A stretch of 64,000 bases of DNA from Mycobacterium sp. IS-3022 (lineage in GTDB: Bacteria > Actinomycetota > Actinomycetes > Mycobacteriales > Mycobacteriaceae): assembly GCF_001500065.1 (NCBI RefSeq), contig NZ_LQIN01000045.1, positions 1 to 64,000 on the forward strand. The letters are read 5' to 3'. How positions within the stretch are numbered: the first letter of the stretch is position 1; the number at the start of each line of letters is the position of its first letter. Positions 43,861 through 50,972 of this stretch are shown here, piece after piece. The notes under the pieces were generated by a model, which did no database searches, was not told the DNA's origin, and saw nothing but the letters and a program-made list of their open reading frames with translations. Made by a program: the position numbers and the translations under genes.

Positions 43861-44431
43861 AGTCGCGCCCCGTCGCGACGATCTCGGACTTGAGCCGGGC
43901 CAGCGCCCGGTGCTGGGCGACCCGGACGGCGCCCGCGGTGCTGCCGACGGCCTCTGCGGTCTCTTCGGCGCTCATCCCGACGACGACCCGCAAGATCAAG
44001 ATCTCGCGCTGTTTTTCGGGCAGTACGGCCAGGAGGTTGTTCATCCGCGCCGATGCCTCGGCGTCCAGAGCCATCTGCTCGGGTCCGGCGTCCAGCGAGA
44101 ACCGCTCTGGCACGACATCTGTCGGGTCGGATCGGTTCCTGGCTGCTGCGCGATGCGCGTCAGCAACCTTGTGGGCCGCAATGCCGTACACGAAGGCCAG
44201 GAACGGTCGTCCCTGATCCTTGTAGCGCGGCAGCGCCGTGATGGCGGCCAAGCAAACCTCCTGCGCAACGTCGTCTGCTGAGAGGCCACTACGTTCGGTC
44301 GCCCCCACCCTTGCGCGGCAGTACCGAACAACGATCGGGCGGATGGTCTCCAGCACCTCCCTGAGCGCGTCCCGGTTCCCTGCCACAGCCTCAGCAACGA
44401 CAGCATCGAGACGTTCTCCCGAAATTGTCAT
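43853..44431 (-). CDS. sigD: ECF sigma factor SigD
   Basis: A 192-residue group 4 sigma factor. Region 2 includes D-D-V-A-Q-E-V-C-L-A-A and F-L-A-F-V-Y-G-I-A-A-H-K-V-A-D; region 4 includes L-P-E-K-Q-R-E-I-L-I-L-R-V-V-V-G-M-S-A-E-E-T-A-E-A-V. SigD in mycobacteria controls stringent-response and lipid genes. ATG at 44431 gives M-T-I-S-G-E-R; a frame 6 codons longer exists. It is co-directional with rsdA. Confidence 0.94.
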   Translation of the reverse strand: MTISGERLDAVVAEAVAGNRDALREVLETIRPIVVRYCRARVGATERSGLSADDVAQEVCLAAITALPRYKDQGRPFLAFVYGIAAHKVADAHRAAARNRSDPTDVVPERFSLDAGPEQMALDAEASARMNNLLAVLPEKQREILILRVVVGMSAEETAEAVGSTAGAVRVAQHRALARLKSEIVATGRDYA

Positions 44432-44519
44432 CGTGGGCGATCTCTCCAACGTTACGAACGGGACCGAACCCGGAAGGGCGGTCAGCTAAACAATAACTTT
44501 GACGTACGCGCGGACCCGG

Positions 44520-45302
44520 TTACCGCACCGACCACTCGCCGCCCCGCCGACGCACTGTATCGGCACAGCCGTCGCGAAGCACCACCATGTCCTGCGCCGA
44601 ATACCGTGCGCTGCCGATGTCGGTCAGCAAGCAGGCCAACGCCCATTGCAGCGGAACCATTCCGAAGCGCTGCGCATCATCGAGCGCCGAGTCGGCCACA
44701 GCGCGGGCGGCGGCCGGGTCGCCGGCGCTGCACCGCGCCGCCGAGAGCACGACGGACGACTTCACCCGGTGGCGCGCCGAACCCAGCGCTGCGGCGTGTT
44801 CGACGGCGCGTTCGGCATGGCCGACGGCAGCTCCGCCTTCGCCGCGGGCCATCGCGAGTTCGGCGGTCACCCAGGCCAGTCGCACCCACAACCGCGGCGG
44901 CGCGGAAGGCGTCAGAAGCGTGGCGGCGCGGTCCAGCGCGCGTGCCGATGCCTCGAAGCGCCCCACCCCCAAGGCGTCGGCGGCAAGACCGATGAACGCG
45001 TCCGCCACCCCCTCCGGGTCCGACCCGGCGAGTGCCAACGCCCGGCCGTCCCATCGCCGAGCCCTGGTATGCCAGCCCAGCTGGCGCAGAAACGACGCCT
45101 GAGTGCTGTGTGCCAACGCGTTCTCCGGCCCCCCGCCCCGGTACAGCTGGGCCAAGTCGGCACGCGCGCTCGCGTAGCGGCCCTGACCGCCCGCGGCGAC
45201 GGCGCGCAGCCACAAGTCCCGTGGCGTGGTGGCGGACGGTAGCGGCCACAGTCCGGGGTCGTCGCCGAAGGCGGCGTTCGCCAGAACGGTGTCTGTGGGC
45301 AT
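44520..45302 (-). CDS. TPR-like conserved protein (Rv3415c family)
   Basis: A 260-residue alanine-rich, all-helical protein made of tetratricopeptide-like repeats (A-L-A-H-S-T-Q-A-S-F-L-R-Q-L-G-W-H, A-L-D-R-A-A-T-L-L, A-V-G-H-A-E-R-A-V-E-H-A-A-A-L-G). It corresponds to Rv3415c, conserved beside sigD and whiB3. A scaffold or partner role for a regulator is plausible but unproven. It is divergent from whiB3. Confidence 0.85.
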   Translation of the reverse strand: MPTDTVLANAAFGDDPGLWPLPSATTPRDLWLRAVAAGGQGRYASARADLAQLYRGGGPENALAHSTQASFLRQLGWHTRARRWDGRALALAGSDPEGVADAFIGLAADALGVGRFEASARALDRAATLLTPSAPPRLWVRLAWVTAELAMARGEGGAAVGHAERAVEHAAALGSARHRVKSSVVLSAARCSAGDPAAARAVADSALDDAQRFGMVPLQWALACLLTDIGSARYSAQDMVVLRDGCADTVRRRGGEWSVR

Positions 45303-45543
45303 CGAGTGGCGACAGTATCAATCGGCCCGAGGCTTGGTTAACAGTTGATGGTCGCAATGTTACTTCCATGTAAGCGGAAAGAAGTAGCCGGCGCCGGGGA
45401 GATTGACGCGAACTGCAGCAATACGTCGAGCATTCAACCGCGATGCATTTAATTGGCACCGTTCGGGTTCTTAAGCGTCGCAATGATGAACGTGATGTAA
45501 ATTCTTGGCCTGCGGTTATGTCAATGGCCACACGGTCGGACTA

Positions 45544-45573
45544 TTGACGGAATTTCATGACCCCCCATACTTT
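45544..45573 (+). promoter_or_regulatory. Candidate whiB3 promoter
   Basis: The 369-base gap between the Rv3415c-like gene and whiB3 is relatively AT-rich and has no ORF of merit. TTGACG (45544-45549) and TACTTT (45568-45573), 18 bases apart, form a sigma-A-like promoter pointing to whiB3, which would leave a 5' leader of about 90 bases. Confidence 0.4.
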
Positions 45574-45671
45574 GTGTGCACGAGTGGTCATCGGCGACAT
45601 GAGCTCGAATCGGATTTGAAACTCACGCACCCGTTCGTTTTGTGAATGGGTGTCCGGAGAGGGGTTTTCCA

Positions 45672-45962
45672 ATGCCACAGCCGCAAGAGTTGCCCGGGCC
45701 CAATGCTGACGTGTGGGACTGGCAGATGGCCGGGCTTTGCCGAGGCGTCGATTCCTCCGTGTTCTTTCACCCCGATGGCGAGCGTGGTCGCGCTCGCGCG
45801 CAACGCGAGATACGCGCCAAGGAGATGTGCCGGCGGTGCCCGGTGATCGCTCAGTGCCGCGCGCACGCCCTGGCCGTCGGTGAGCCGTACGGCATCTGGG
45901 GCGGACTGTCCGAATCCGAGCGCGAACTGTTGCTGAAGCGAGGCATCCGCCGCGCGTCGTAG
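45672..45962 (+). CDS. whiB3: Redox-sensing Fe-S regulator WhiB3
   Basis: A 96-residue Wbl protein. The four iron-sulphur cysteines are C23, C53, C56 and C62, and the G-I-W-G-G turn with a basic tail follows. The N-terminus M-P-Q-P-Q-E-L-P-G-P-N-A-D is characteristic of WhiB3. WhiB3 senses NO, oxygen and redox state, interacts with the primary sigma factor and controls polyketide lipid and redox genes. It corresponds to Rv3416. Confidence 0.96.
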   Translation: MPQPQELPGPNADVWDWQMAGLCRGVDSSVFFHPDGERGRARAQREIRAKEMCRRCPVIAQCRAHALAVGEPYGIWGGLSESERELLLKRGIRRAS

Positions 45963-45976
45963 GGCCGTCGGTCTCG

Positions 45977-46177
45977 TCAGACACCGTCGAGATGCATGCG
46001 GCCGGGCGGACCGCCGATGACCATCATCTCGTCGTAGAAATACTCCGCCGGTCCGTCAGGCCGGTCGAAGGGGAGCCGGCACGGCGGATCGTCGTCGCCT
46101 TGGTCGCGGATCAACCAGGCGCCTGCCGCTTCGGGCCCCAAGATCTCCTCTGCGGAACCGCCCACCGATGACCACAT
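45977..46177 (-). CDS. Hypothetical small acidic protein
   Basis: A 66-residue ORF in the gap after whiB3, on the opposite strand, with no overlapping gene. It is rich in Asp, Gly and Pro (G-D-D-D-P-P-C-R-L-P-F-D-R-P-D-G-P) and contains Y-F-Y-D-E-M-M-V-I-G-G-P-P. Composition looks protein-like, but no family is recognised and no good ribosome-binding site precedes the ATG. Confidence 0.4.
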   Translation of the reverse strand: MWSSVGGSAEEILGPEAAGAWLIRDQGDDDPPCRLPFDRPDGPAEYFYDEMMVIGGPPGRMHLDGV

Positions 46178-46330
46178 TCACAAGCATTCAATTCCCACTG
46201 AAGCGAACTATGTTGTAGCTCTGTGCATTTCGTGAGAATCCGACGATCACGACTTTCCGAGGACCCGCTTGACGAAACCCCGTGGCAATACTGGAACCTC
46301 GCCGTCGGTCCGGGGCAGAAGGGAGCGCCG

Positions 46331-47143
46331 ATGGTCAGCGACGCCAAGAGTGATCTCCCCTGTTGGGAAGACACGATGCCGCATTTTTCCACTCGCGAAA
46401 AAGGTGATCGCATCACGGCGATGCCCCTCAATGCGCCCGGGATGCTGACCTTCTTCGCCGTGGCGACGTTCATCCTCTGGGTACCCGCAGGAGTCGGAGG
46501 GGCGCTCTACTGCCACACGCTCAGCCAAGGGGGCAAGGAGCCGTGGCTGCTCGGGGTCGGCTCCATCTTCTACACGTTCCTGCCGTCGATCGTCACCAGC
46601 ATCACCACCGACGAAGCACGTAACTTCTTCGGACAGCGCACAACGGCCAAACGCATCTCCGCCATTCCGGCATTCACGGGAGCGGGCGTGGGCATCCTCG
46701 GCGCAGCAATATGGGTGGGCGGTTCGAGCCGAGCGTGGTTAGCATTGGCAAGCGCGGGATGTGGCGTCGTTGCGGCCGTGGCCACGCTGGCCGCGTGGAG
46801 AGGTATTCGGTACACCCGTGACCGTCAGACCTGGATGGCCTGGATGCGCCACCACGGCGAGCGCACCCACGGCGTTCTGCGCGAGATCAGCTTCCTGGAG
46901 AAGTGGAGCGACACCCACCCGTTGTTCACCGTGGTCGTGGAGTTCAGCACCGAGAGCGGCCCCCGGCGGGTCGAGGCGAACATGATCACCGCAAAGCGCC
47001 GGGTGCCGCGAAAGGGAACCGCCGTGGTAGTCACCCTTTCCCCCAACGATTCTCGGGCGGAGGTGCACATCGAACTCGACTATGCCCAGCGTCCCGAGTT
47101 CGACCCCGCTGCCTGGAAGTACAGCCAGCCTTCTGGGAACTAG
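46331..47143 (+). CDS. Four-TM membrane protein with DUF3592-like C-terminus
   Basis: A 270-residue protein. Predicted transmembrane helices lie at about 38-60, 71-91, 110-130 and 134-156. The C-terminal 100-residue soluble beta-rich domain (H-G-E-R-T-H-G-V-L-R-E-I, F-T-V-V-V-E-F, G-T-A-V-V-V-T-L-S-P-N-D) resembles DUF3592-type domains. The ATG at 46331 has AAGGGAG 5 bases upstream; further starts exist on both sides. No function is known. Its stop overlaps the convergent DAHP synthase stop by 4 bases. Confidence 0.72.
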   Translation: MVSDAKSDLPCWEDTMPHFSTREKGDRITAMPLNAPGMLTFFAVATFILWVPAGVGGALYCHTLSQGGKEPWLLGVGSIFYTFLPSIVTSITTDEARNFFGQRTTAKRISAIPAFTGAGVGILGAAIWVGGSSRAWLALASAGCGVVAAVATLAAWRGIRYTRDRQTWMAWMRHHGERTHGVLREISFLEKWSDTHPLFTVVVEFSTESGPRRVEANMITAKRRVPRKGTAVVVTLSPNDSRAEVHIELDYAQRPEFDPAAWKYSQPSGN

Positions 47144-48195
47144 CCGCGATCGGCCAGCTCGCGCAGCACCGAATCGGTTGTCGCCCAGTCCATGCACTTG
47201 TCGGTGACCGACTGCCCGTAGGTCAGCGGCCGGGCTTCCGAGGACTGTGCCCCGGCGACCAGGAAGCTCTCCAGCATCACGCCGCTGACCGGAAGTCCGT
47301 CGCGCATGAGCTGTGCCACCTCGCGGGCCACCACGGCTTGGCGGATGTGGTCCTTGCCGGAATTGGCGTGGCTGCAGTCGATCACGACCCGACCAGGCAG
47401 CCCGGCCGCGGTCAGGTTCGCAGCCGTGGCGCGCACCGTCTCGACGTCGTAGTTCGGCCCGCCGGTGCCGCCGCGCAAAATCACGTGGCAATCCTCGTTG
47501 CCGGCGGTATTCACCAGGGCACCGCGCCCCAGGTCGTCCATTCCGAAGAAGACATGTTGGGCGGCAGCGGCTTTCACGCCATCGACGGCGACCTGAATGT
47601 TGCCGTCGGTCCCGTTCTTGAACCCGACGGGCATCGACAACCCGGAGGCCAGCTGCCGGTGCACCTGGGATTCGGTGGTGCGCGCACCGATCGCGCCCCA
47701 GGCGACGGCGTCGGCTATGTACTGCGGGCTGGTCGGCTCGAGGAACTCGCATCCGACGGGCAGGCCGATGTCGATGATGTCGAGGAGCAGATGACGCGCG
47801 ATACGCAGCCCGCGGGCCACATCGAAGGTGCCGTCCATACCCGGGTCGTTGATCAGACCCTTCCAGCCGATCGTCGTGCGCGGCTTCTCGAAGTACACCC
47901 GCATCACGATCTTGAGCCGGTCATCAAGTTCGTCGGCGACTTTGACGAGCCGGCTGGCATACTCCAGCGCCGCGGCAGGGTCGTGCACCGAGCACGGTCC
48001 CACCACGACAAGCAGCCGACCGTCACGCCCGGCGAGAATGTCGGCGATCTCGTCGCGGTCGCGGGCCACCCGCTCGGCGCGCCGAGCACCCAGCGGGAAC
48101 TCGGTGAGCACGTCGTGCGGGCTGGGAATCTCGCTGAAGCCGCGGACGCGCCGGTCCGACGTGGCAGGAGGGGTGGCGGTCTGCGCCAAGTTCAT
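47140..48195 (-). CDS. Class I 3-deoxy-7-phosphoheptulonate (DAHP) synthase
   Basis: A 351-residue AroF/G/H-type enzyme joining phosphoenolpyruvate and erythrose-4-phosphate, the entry to the shikimate pathway. Class I motifs are V-V-G-P-C-S-V-H-D-P, M-R-V-Y-F-E-K-P-R-T-T-I-G-W-K-G, G-A-R-T-T-E-S-Q-V-H-R and G-F-K-N-G-T-D-G. Mycobacteria normally rely on a class II enzyme (AroG, Rv2178c), so this is an additional, accessory copy. The gene stands alone behind a dedicated promoter and an aromatic leader peptide with attenuator-like hairpins. Confidence 0.92.
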   Translation of the reverse strand: MNLAQTATPPATSDRRVRGFSEIPSPHDVLTEFPLGARRAERVARDRDEIADILAGRDGRLLVVVGPCSVHDPAAALEYASRLVKVADELDDRLKIVMRVYFEKPRTTIGWKGLINDPGMDGTFDVARGLRIARHLLLDIIDIGLPVGCEFLEPTSPQYIADAVAWGAIGARTTESQVHRQLASGLSMPVGFKNGTDGNIQVAVDGVKAAAAQHVFFGMDDLGRGALVNTAGNEDCHVILRGGTGGPNYDVETVRATAANLTAAGLPGRVVIDCSHANSGKDHIRQAVVAREVAQLMRDGLPVSGVMLESFLVAGAQSSEARPLTYGQSVTDKCMDWATTDSVLRELADRG

Positions 48196-48200
48196 GTTCG

Positions 48201-48244
48201 GGTGCCTTTCTTGGTGCGGGCACCTGCGTGAATGTCCGGTGCCC
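48201..48244 (-). promoter_or_regulatory. Possible ribosome-binding-site hairpin switch of the DAHP synthase gene
   Basis: On the minus strand GGTGCC (48224-48219) can pair with GGCACC (48206-48201), which includes part of the AAAGG ribosome-binding site. The same strand, as GGTGCCC, can instead pair with GGGCACC upstream (48244-48238). The two pairings are mutually exclusive, so the site could be exposed or hidden. Confidence 0.45.
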
Positions 48245-48254
48245 TTGAACGACG

Positions 48255-48281
48255 AAAGGCAGCGACCCGATGGTCACTGCC
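48255..48281 (-). terminator. Attenuator terminator-like hairpin before the DAHP synthase gene
   Basis: On the minus strand GGCAGTGACC, loop ATCG and GGTCGCTGCC form a 10-bp stem (one G-U pair), followed at once by TTTCGTCGTT. It lies between the leader ORF and the structural gene. CCCGGAGCC just 5' of it (48292-48284) is complementary over 9 bases to a segment inside the leader hairpin. Confidence 0.7.
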
Positions 48282-48303
48282 TGGGCTCCGGGTGGATGCG
48301 CGC

Positions 48304-48378
48304 TTAGCGCTGCGCCTTATCGGCTCCGCCCGGAGCCTTGATAAAGCGCCAATAGCTGGCACGCACACCGATGTTCAC
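48304..48378 (-). CDS. Aromatic leader peptide of the DAHP synthase gene
   Basis: A 24-codon ORF starting with GTG at 48378 and ending TAA at 48304. Codons 8-12 read Ser-Tyr-Trp-Arg-Phe, so all three aromatic amino acids lie within four adjacent codons. The first base of GTG falls 8 bases after a -10 box, so translation is probably leaderless, common in mycobacteria. The aromatic codons precede and enter a 16-bp stem-loop (48349-48312). This is the expected design of a ribosome-mediated attenuator controlled by charging of tRNA-Tyr, -Trp and -Phe. Confidence 0.75.
   Translation of the reverse strand: MNIGVRASYWRFIKAPGGADKAQR
48312..48349 (-). promoter_or_regulatory. Leader pause/antiterminator stem-loop
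   Basis: GCGCTTTATC and GATAAGGCGC (10 bp, one G-U) plus GGCTCC and GGAGCC (6 bp), with an AA bulge and a GGGC loop, make a strong hairpin overlapping the Phe codon and the 3' half of the leader ORF. Its GGCTCCGGG can alternatively pair with CCCGGAGCC just before the terminator stem. Confidence 0.7.
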
Positions 48379-48385
48379 GCGGGCC

Positions 48386-48414
48386 AGGCTACACGGCCGT
48401 CGTCGTCCGGCCAA
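48386..48414 (-). promoter_or_regulatory. Promoter of the leader peptide and DAHP synthase gene
   Basis: On the minus strand TTGGCC (-35, 48414-48409), a 17-base spacer and TAGCCT (-10, 48391-48386) form a good sigma-A-like promoter. The predicted start point coincides with the GTG of the leader ORF. It lies just after the stop of the upstream CMD gene. Confidence 0.6.
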
Positions 48415-48421
48415 ATGCGGC

Positions 48422-49228
48422 CTAGTCCCCCTCCACCTCTGCCGCCCATTCCGCGGTCACCCGTTGCTTTTGCTCCTCGACGACCTGTCCGAGGTTCACC
48501 GCCTTCGGCCAGCCGTAGTAGGCGGCGAAATGCAGGACGAGTTCGTCCATTTCGTCGAACGACACGTCTCGGCTCTTGAGCGCCGCGTAGACGTGGCTGA
48601 GAATCGGTATCGGTGCGTCCTGGAAAGCCACGCACGCCACGGTGACCAACCGGCGTTCCTTCATGCCCAGTCCCGGTCGCAGCCACATCTCGCCGAAGAC
48701 GAAGTTGAGGATCCCCGCACCGGAATACGGATTGTCCCGAATCGGTGCGAACGGAATGCAGTTGATGTCTTTGAACGCCTGCTCACCGACACGCAACCGG
48801 GCATGCGGGTCGCTGGGCGTAGGCAGCGGAAGGAGCGACTCGGGCGCTGGCACGGTCTGATCCCGCTCGCGGTGAATCCGTTCCCATTGTTCGTCGACGA
48901 CGATGTTGAACCGCGACGCCTTCGGCCAACCGCCATACACGGCGAAGTGCAGCACGGTCTCGCGCATCTCGACGATCGACAGGTCCCCGCTGTTGAGCGC
49001 CGCGTAGACGTGGTCGCGCAACGGCTGTTCCGCGTCGGCGGCCGCCACGCAGGGCAGTGTCACGAACCGGCGGGCGCGACGGCTCAGACCCGGTCGGCAC
49101 CACACCTGCGCGAGGAAGTCGAGCATCGCCGCAGCGGCGGGACTGGCGTCGGCCGGCGCGGGAAATGTCATCACCTCAGCGAGACTGCGTCGGGCCGACT
49201 CGCGTCGTTCTGCGTCTGTCGTTGTCAC
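48422..49228 (-). CDS. Double carboxymuconolactone decarboxylase-like protein
   Basis: A 268-residue protein with two CMD/AhpD-like helical domains. Each holds a similar R-R-x-R-F/L-V-T-L/V-x-C-V-A segment followed by H-V-Y-A-A-L, E-M-x-E-x-V-L-H-F-A and G-W-P-K-A. The C-x-x-C redox pair of AhpD is absent, so it fits the decarboxylase-like side of the family. The substrate is unknown. It lies 23 bases after two SDR genes and probably belongs to their operon. Confidence 0.82.
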   Translation of the reverse strand: MTTTDAERRESARRSLAEVMTFPAPADASPAAAAMLDFLAQVWCRPGLSRRARRFVTLPCVAAADAEQPLRDHVYAALNSGDLSIVEMRETVLHFAVYGGWPKASRFNIVVDEQWERIHRERDQTVPAPESLLPLPTPSDPHARLRVGEQAFKDINCIPFAPIRDNPYSGAGILNFVFGEMWLRPGLGMKERRLVTVACVAFQDAPIPILSHVYAALKSRDVSFDEMDELVLHFAAYYGWPKAVNLGQVVEEQKQRVTAEWAAEVEGD

Positions 49229-49251
49229 ATCGTCTCTTTCGTCGGCTGCGG

Positions 49252-50073
49252 CTAGCGCAGGGTGACGCCTGCGTCGACCTTGAACTCGAGGCCGGTCACG
49301 TATCGCGATTCGTCCGACACCAAAAAGAGCACGGCATTGCTGATGTCGATCGCCTCGGCCATGACGATGGGCAGCGCGTTGAGGAAGATCGGCACCAAGT
49401 CGGGCCGCGATTCGCCGAGCAGGCCGTGCAGCGACTCGGGCGTCATTCCCGTCGGGACGCCAGTCGGGTGCACGGTGTTGACGCGTACGTTCTGCGCGGC
49501 AAGCTCATTGGCCAGTGCCCGGCTCAATCCGACGACGCCGTGTTTCGACGCGGTGTAGGGCAGATGCAGCGGCGTGCCCTTCAGACCGGCGGCGGAGCTG
49601 ATCAGCACCAGGCTGCCGCCGCGGTCGACCAGATGCGGAAGCGCCGATGCGCAGGTGTTCCAGCTACCGATCAGGTTCACGTCGACGACGGTGCGCCATT
49701 GTTCGGGAGTCGTTGTGTCCCAGGTTCCGACGGTCAGCACGCCGGCGTTGGCGACCGCCGCGTCCAAGCCGCCGAGTTCGCTCACGGCGGCGTCGACGGC
49801 TTCGGTCAATGCCGCCGCGTCGCGCACGTCGACGACGCCGGTCACCGCCCGGCCGCCGCACTTCTCCACCAGGCGAGCGGTCTCTTCGAGGTCCTCGGCC
49901 GAGGCCAGCGGATATTCCACCTCCGGCAACGACTCGCAGATGTCGACCAGGATGAGATCGGCGCCTTCTTCGGCGAGCCTGACGGCGTGGCTGCGTCCCA
50001 TGCCCCGCGCAGCGCCGGTGACCAGGACACGCTTGCCGAAGACCCGTCCCTCCCGGGAATCGTTGTCGCTCAT
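49252..50073 (-). CDS. Mycofactocin-coupled-type SDR oxidoreductase (second)
   Basis: A 273-residue SDR with T-G-A-A-R-G-M-G-R-S-H-A, the acid in L-V-D-I-C, and Y-T-A-S-K-H-G-V-V-G. Between the second strand and the next helix it has the insertion V-E-Y-P-L-A-S-A-E-D-L-E-E-T characteristic of the mycofactocin-associated SDR subfamily (TIGR03971), which keeps NAD tightly bound and passes electrons to mycofactocin. It overlaps the preceding SDR by ATGA. It is probably an alcohol dehydrogenase; the substrate is unknown. Confidence 0.87.
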   Translation of the reverse strand: MSDNDSREGRVFGKRVLVTGAARGMGRSHAVRLAEEGADLILVDICESLPEVEYPLASAEDLEETARLVEKCGGRAVTGVVDVRDAAALTEAVDAAVSELGGLDAAVANAGVLTVGTWDTTTPEQWRTVVDVNLIGSWNTCASALPHLVDRGGSLVLISSAAGLKGTPLHLPYTASKHGVVGLSRALANELAAQNVRVNTVHPTGVPTGMTPESLHGLLGESRPDLVPIFLNALPIVMAEAIDISNAVLFLVSDESRYVTGLEFKVDAGVTLR

Positions 50074-50900
50074 AGCTTGTTGCAGAACCCTGCGTCGACG
50101 GGGAACGTCACCCCGGTGATGTATCTGGCTTCGTCGGAGACCAGATAGGCGATTGCGGCGCTGATGTCTTCGGGCTCGAGGAGTTCGACGGGCATGGGGT
50201 TCTGCAGGTGAGGGCCGTCGCCGGGATAGTTCTCCAGGAACTCCGTCATGGCCGGGTTGACGGCCATCATCGTGTTCACCGCTGTCGGGTGCACGGTATT
50301 GACCCGAATGTTGGCCGGCGCAAGCGCATTCGCGAGCGTGCGCATCAGCCCGACGATGCCGTGCTTGGAGGCCGCGTAACCGAGTCCGCCGCCCTGCATG
50401 CCGCCGAAGCCCTTCAGCCCAGCGGTCGAACTGGTGAAGACGATGGCGCCGCCGCGGTTGCCCGCCAACAGATGCGGGATCGCCGCCCACGCGGTGTGGT
50501 ACGCGCCGTCGAGGTTGACTCCGATGGCCGCCCTCCACTGCGCAAGTTCTTCGTCGACGCTCTGCTCGTGAAACGCGACCGGTGCGATGCCCGCATTCGC
50601 CAGGACGATGTCGAGACGCCCGAACTGTTCGACGCCTGCATCCACAGCGGACTTCACCTGATGAAAGTCGCGGACGTCGGCCACCGATGCGGCGATCTTG
50701 CCGCCCGCCGCTTCGACGAGCGCCACGGTCTCGTCGAGGTCGTCACGACTGGCCATCGCGTAGTGATTGGCGGGGATGTCGTCGCAGATGTCGACGCCGA
50801 TGACGCTCACGCCCTCCCTGGCGAGGCGGATCGCGTGGCTGCGTCCCTGACCTCGAGCGACACCGGTGATGAAGGCGACTCTGCCGTCAAGCGTGCCCAC
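50070..50900 (-). CDS. Mycofactocin-coupled-type SDR oxidoreductase (first)
   Basis: A 276-residue SDR with T-G-V-A-R-G-Q-G-R-S-H-A, G-V-D-I-C, the subfamily insertion (N-H-Y-A-M-A-S-R-D-D-L-D-E-T) and Y-A-A-S-K-H-G-I-V-G. It is a close relative of the next gene, probably by old duplication. The GTG at 50900 is chosen because GAAGGAG stands just upstream and the longer frame runs into the operator region. It is divergent from the TetR gene. Confidence 0.87.
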   Translation of the reverse strand: MGTLDGRVAFITGVARGQGRSHAIRLAREGVSVIGVDICDDIPANHYAMASRDDLDETVALVEAAGGKIAASVADVRDFHQVKSAVDAGVEQFGRLDIVLANAGIAPVAFHEQSVDEELAQWRAAIGVNLDGAYHTAWAAIPHLLAGNRGGAIVFTSSTAGLKGFGGMQGGGLGYAASKHGIVGLMRTLANALAPANIRVNTVHPTAVNTMMAVNPAMTEFLENYPGDGPHLQNPMPVELLEPEDISAAIAYLVSDEARYITGVTFPVDAGFCNKL

Positions 50901-50934
50901 TGGCTCCTTCTTTCTCTCGACCGTCTGCGCGTCG

Positions 50935-50972
50935 GTAACTTGGTTACTCCGTCCGCACAGTAACATGGTTAT
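50935..50972. promoter_or_regulatory. Paired TetR-type palindromes between SDR operon and tetR gene
   Basis: GTAAC-TTG-GTTAC (50935-50947, perfect) and GTAAC-ATG-GTTAT (50960-50972) are near-identical 13-bp palindromes with centres 25 bp apart. The second has the proposed TetR start codon as its centre. Two sites in a divergent gap suit a TetR repressor acting on both directions. Confidence 0.7.

Noticed and set aside
45541..45984. 147-codon minus-strand frame over whiB3
   Set aside because: Antisense to whiB3, basic low-information translation.
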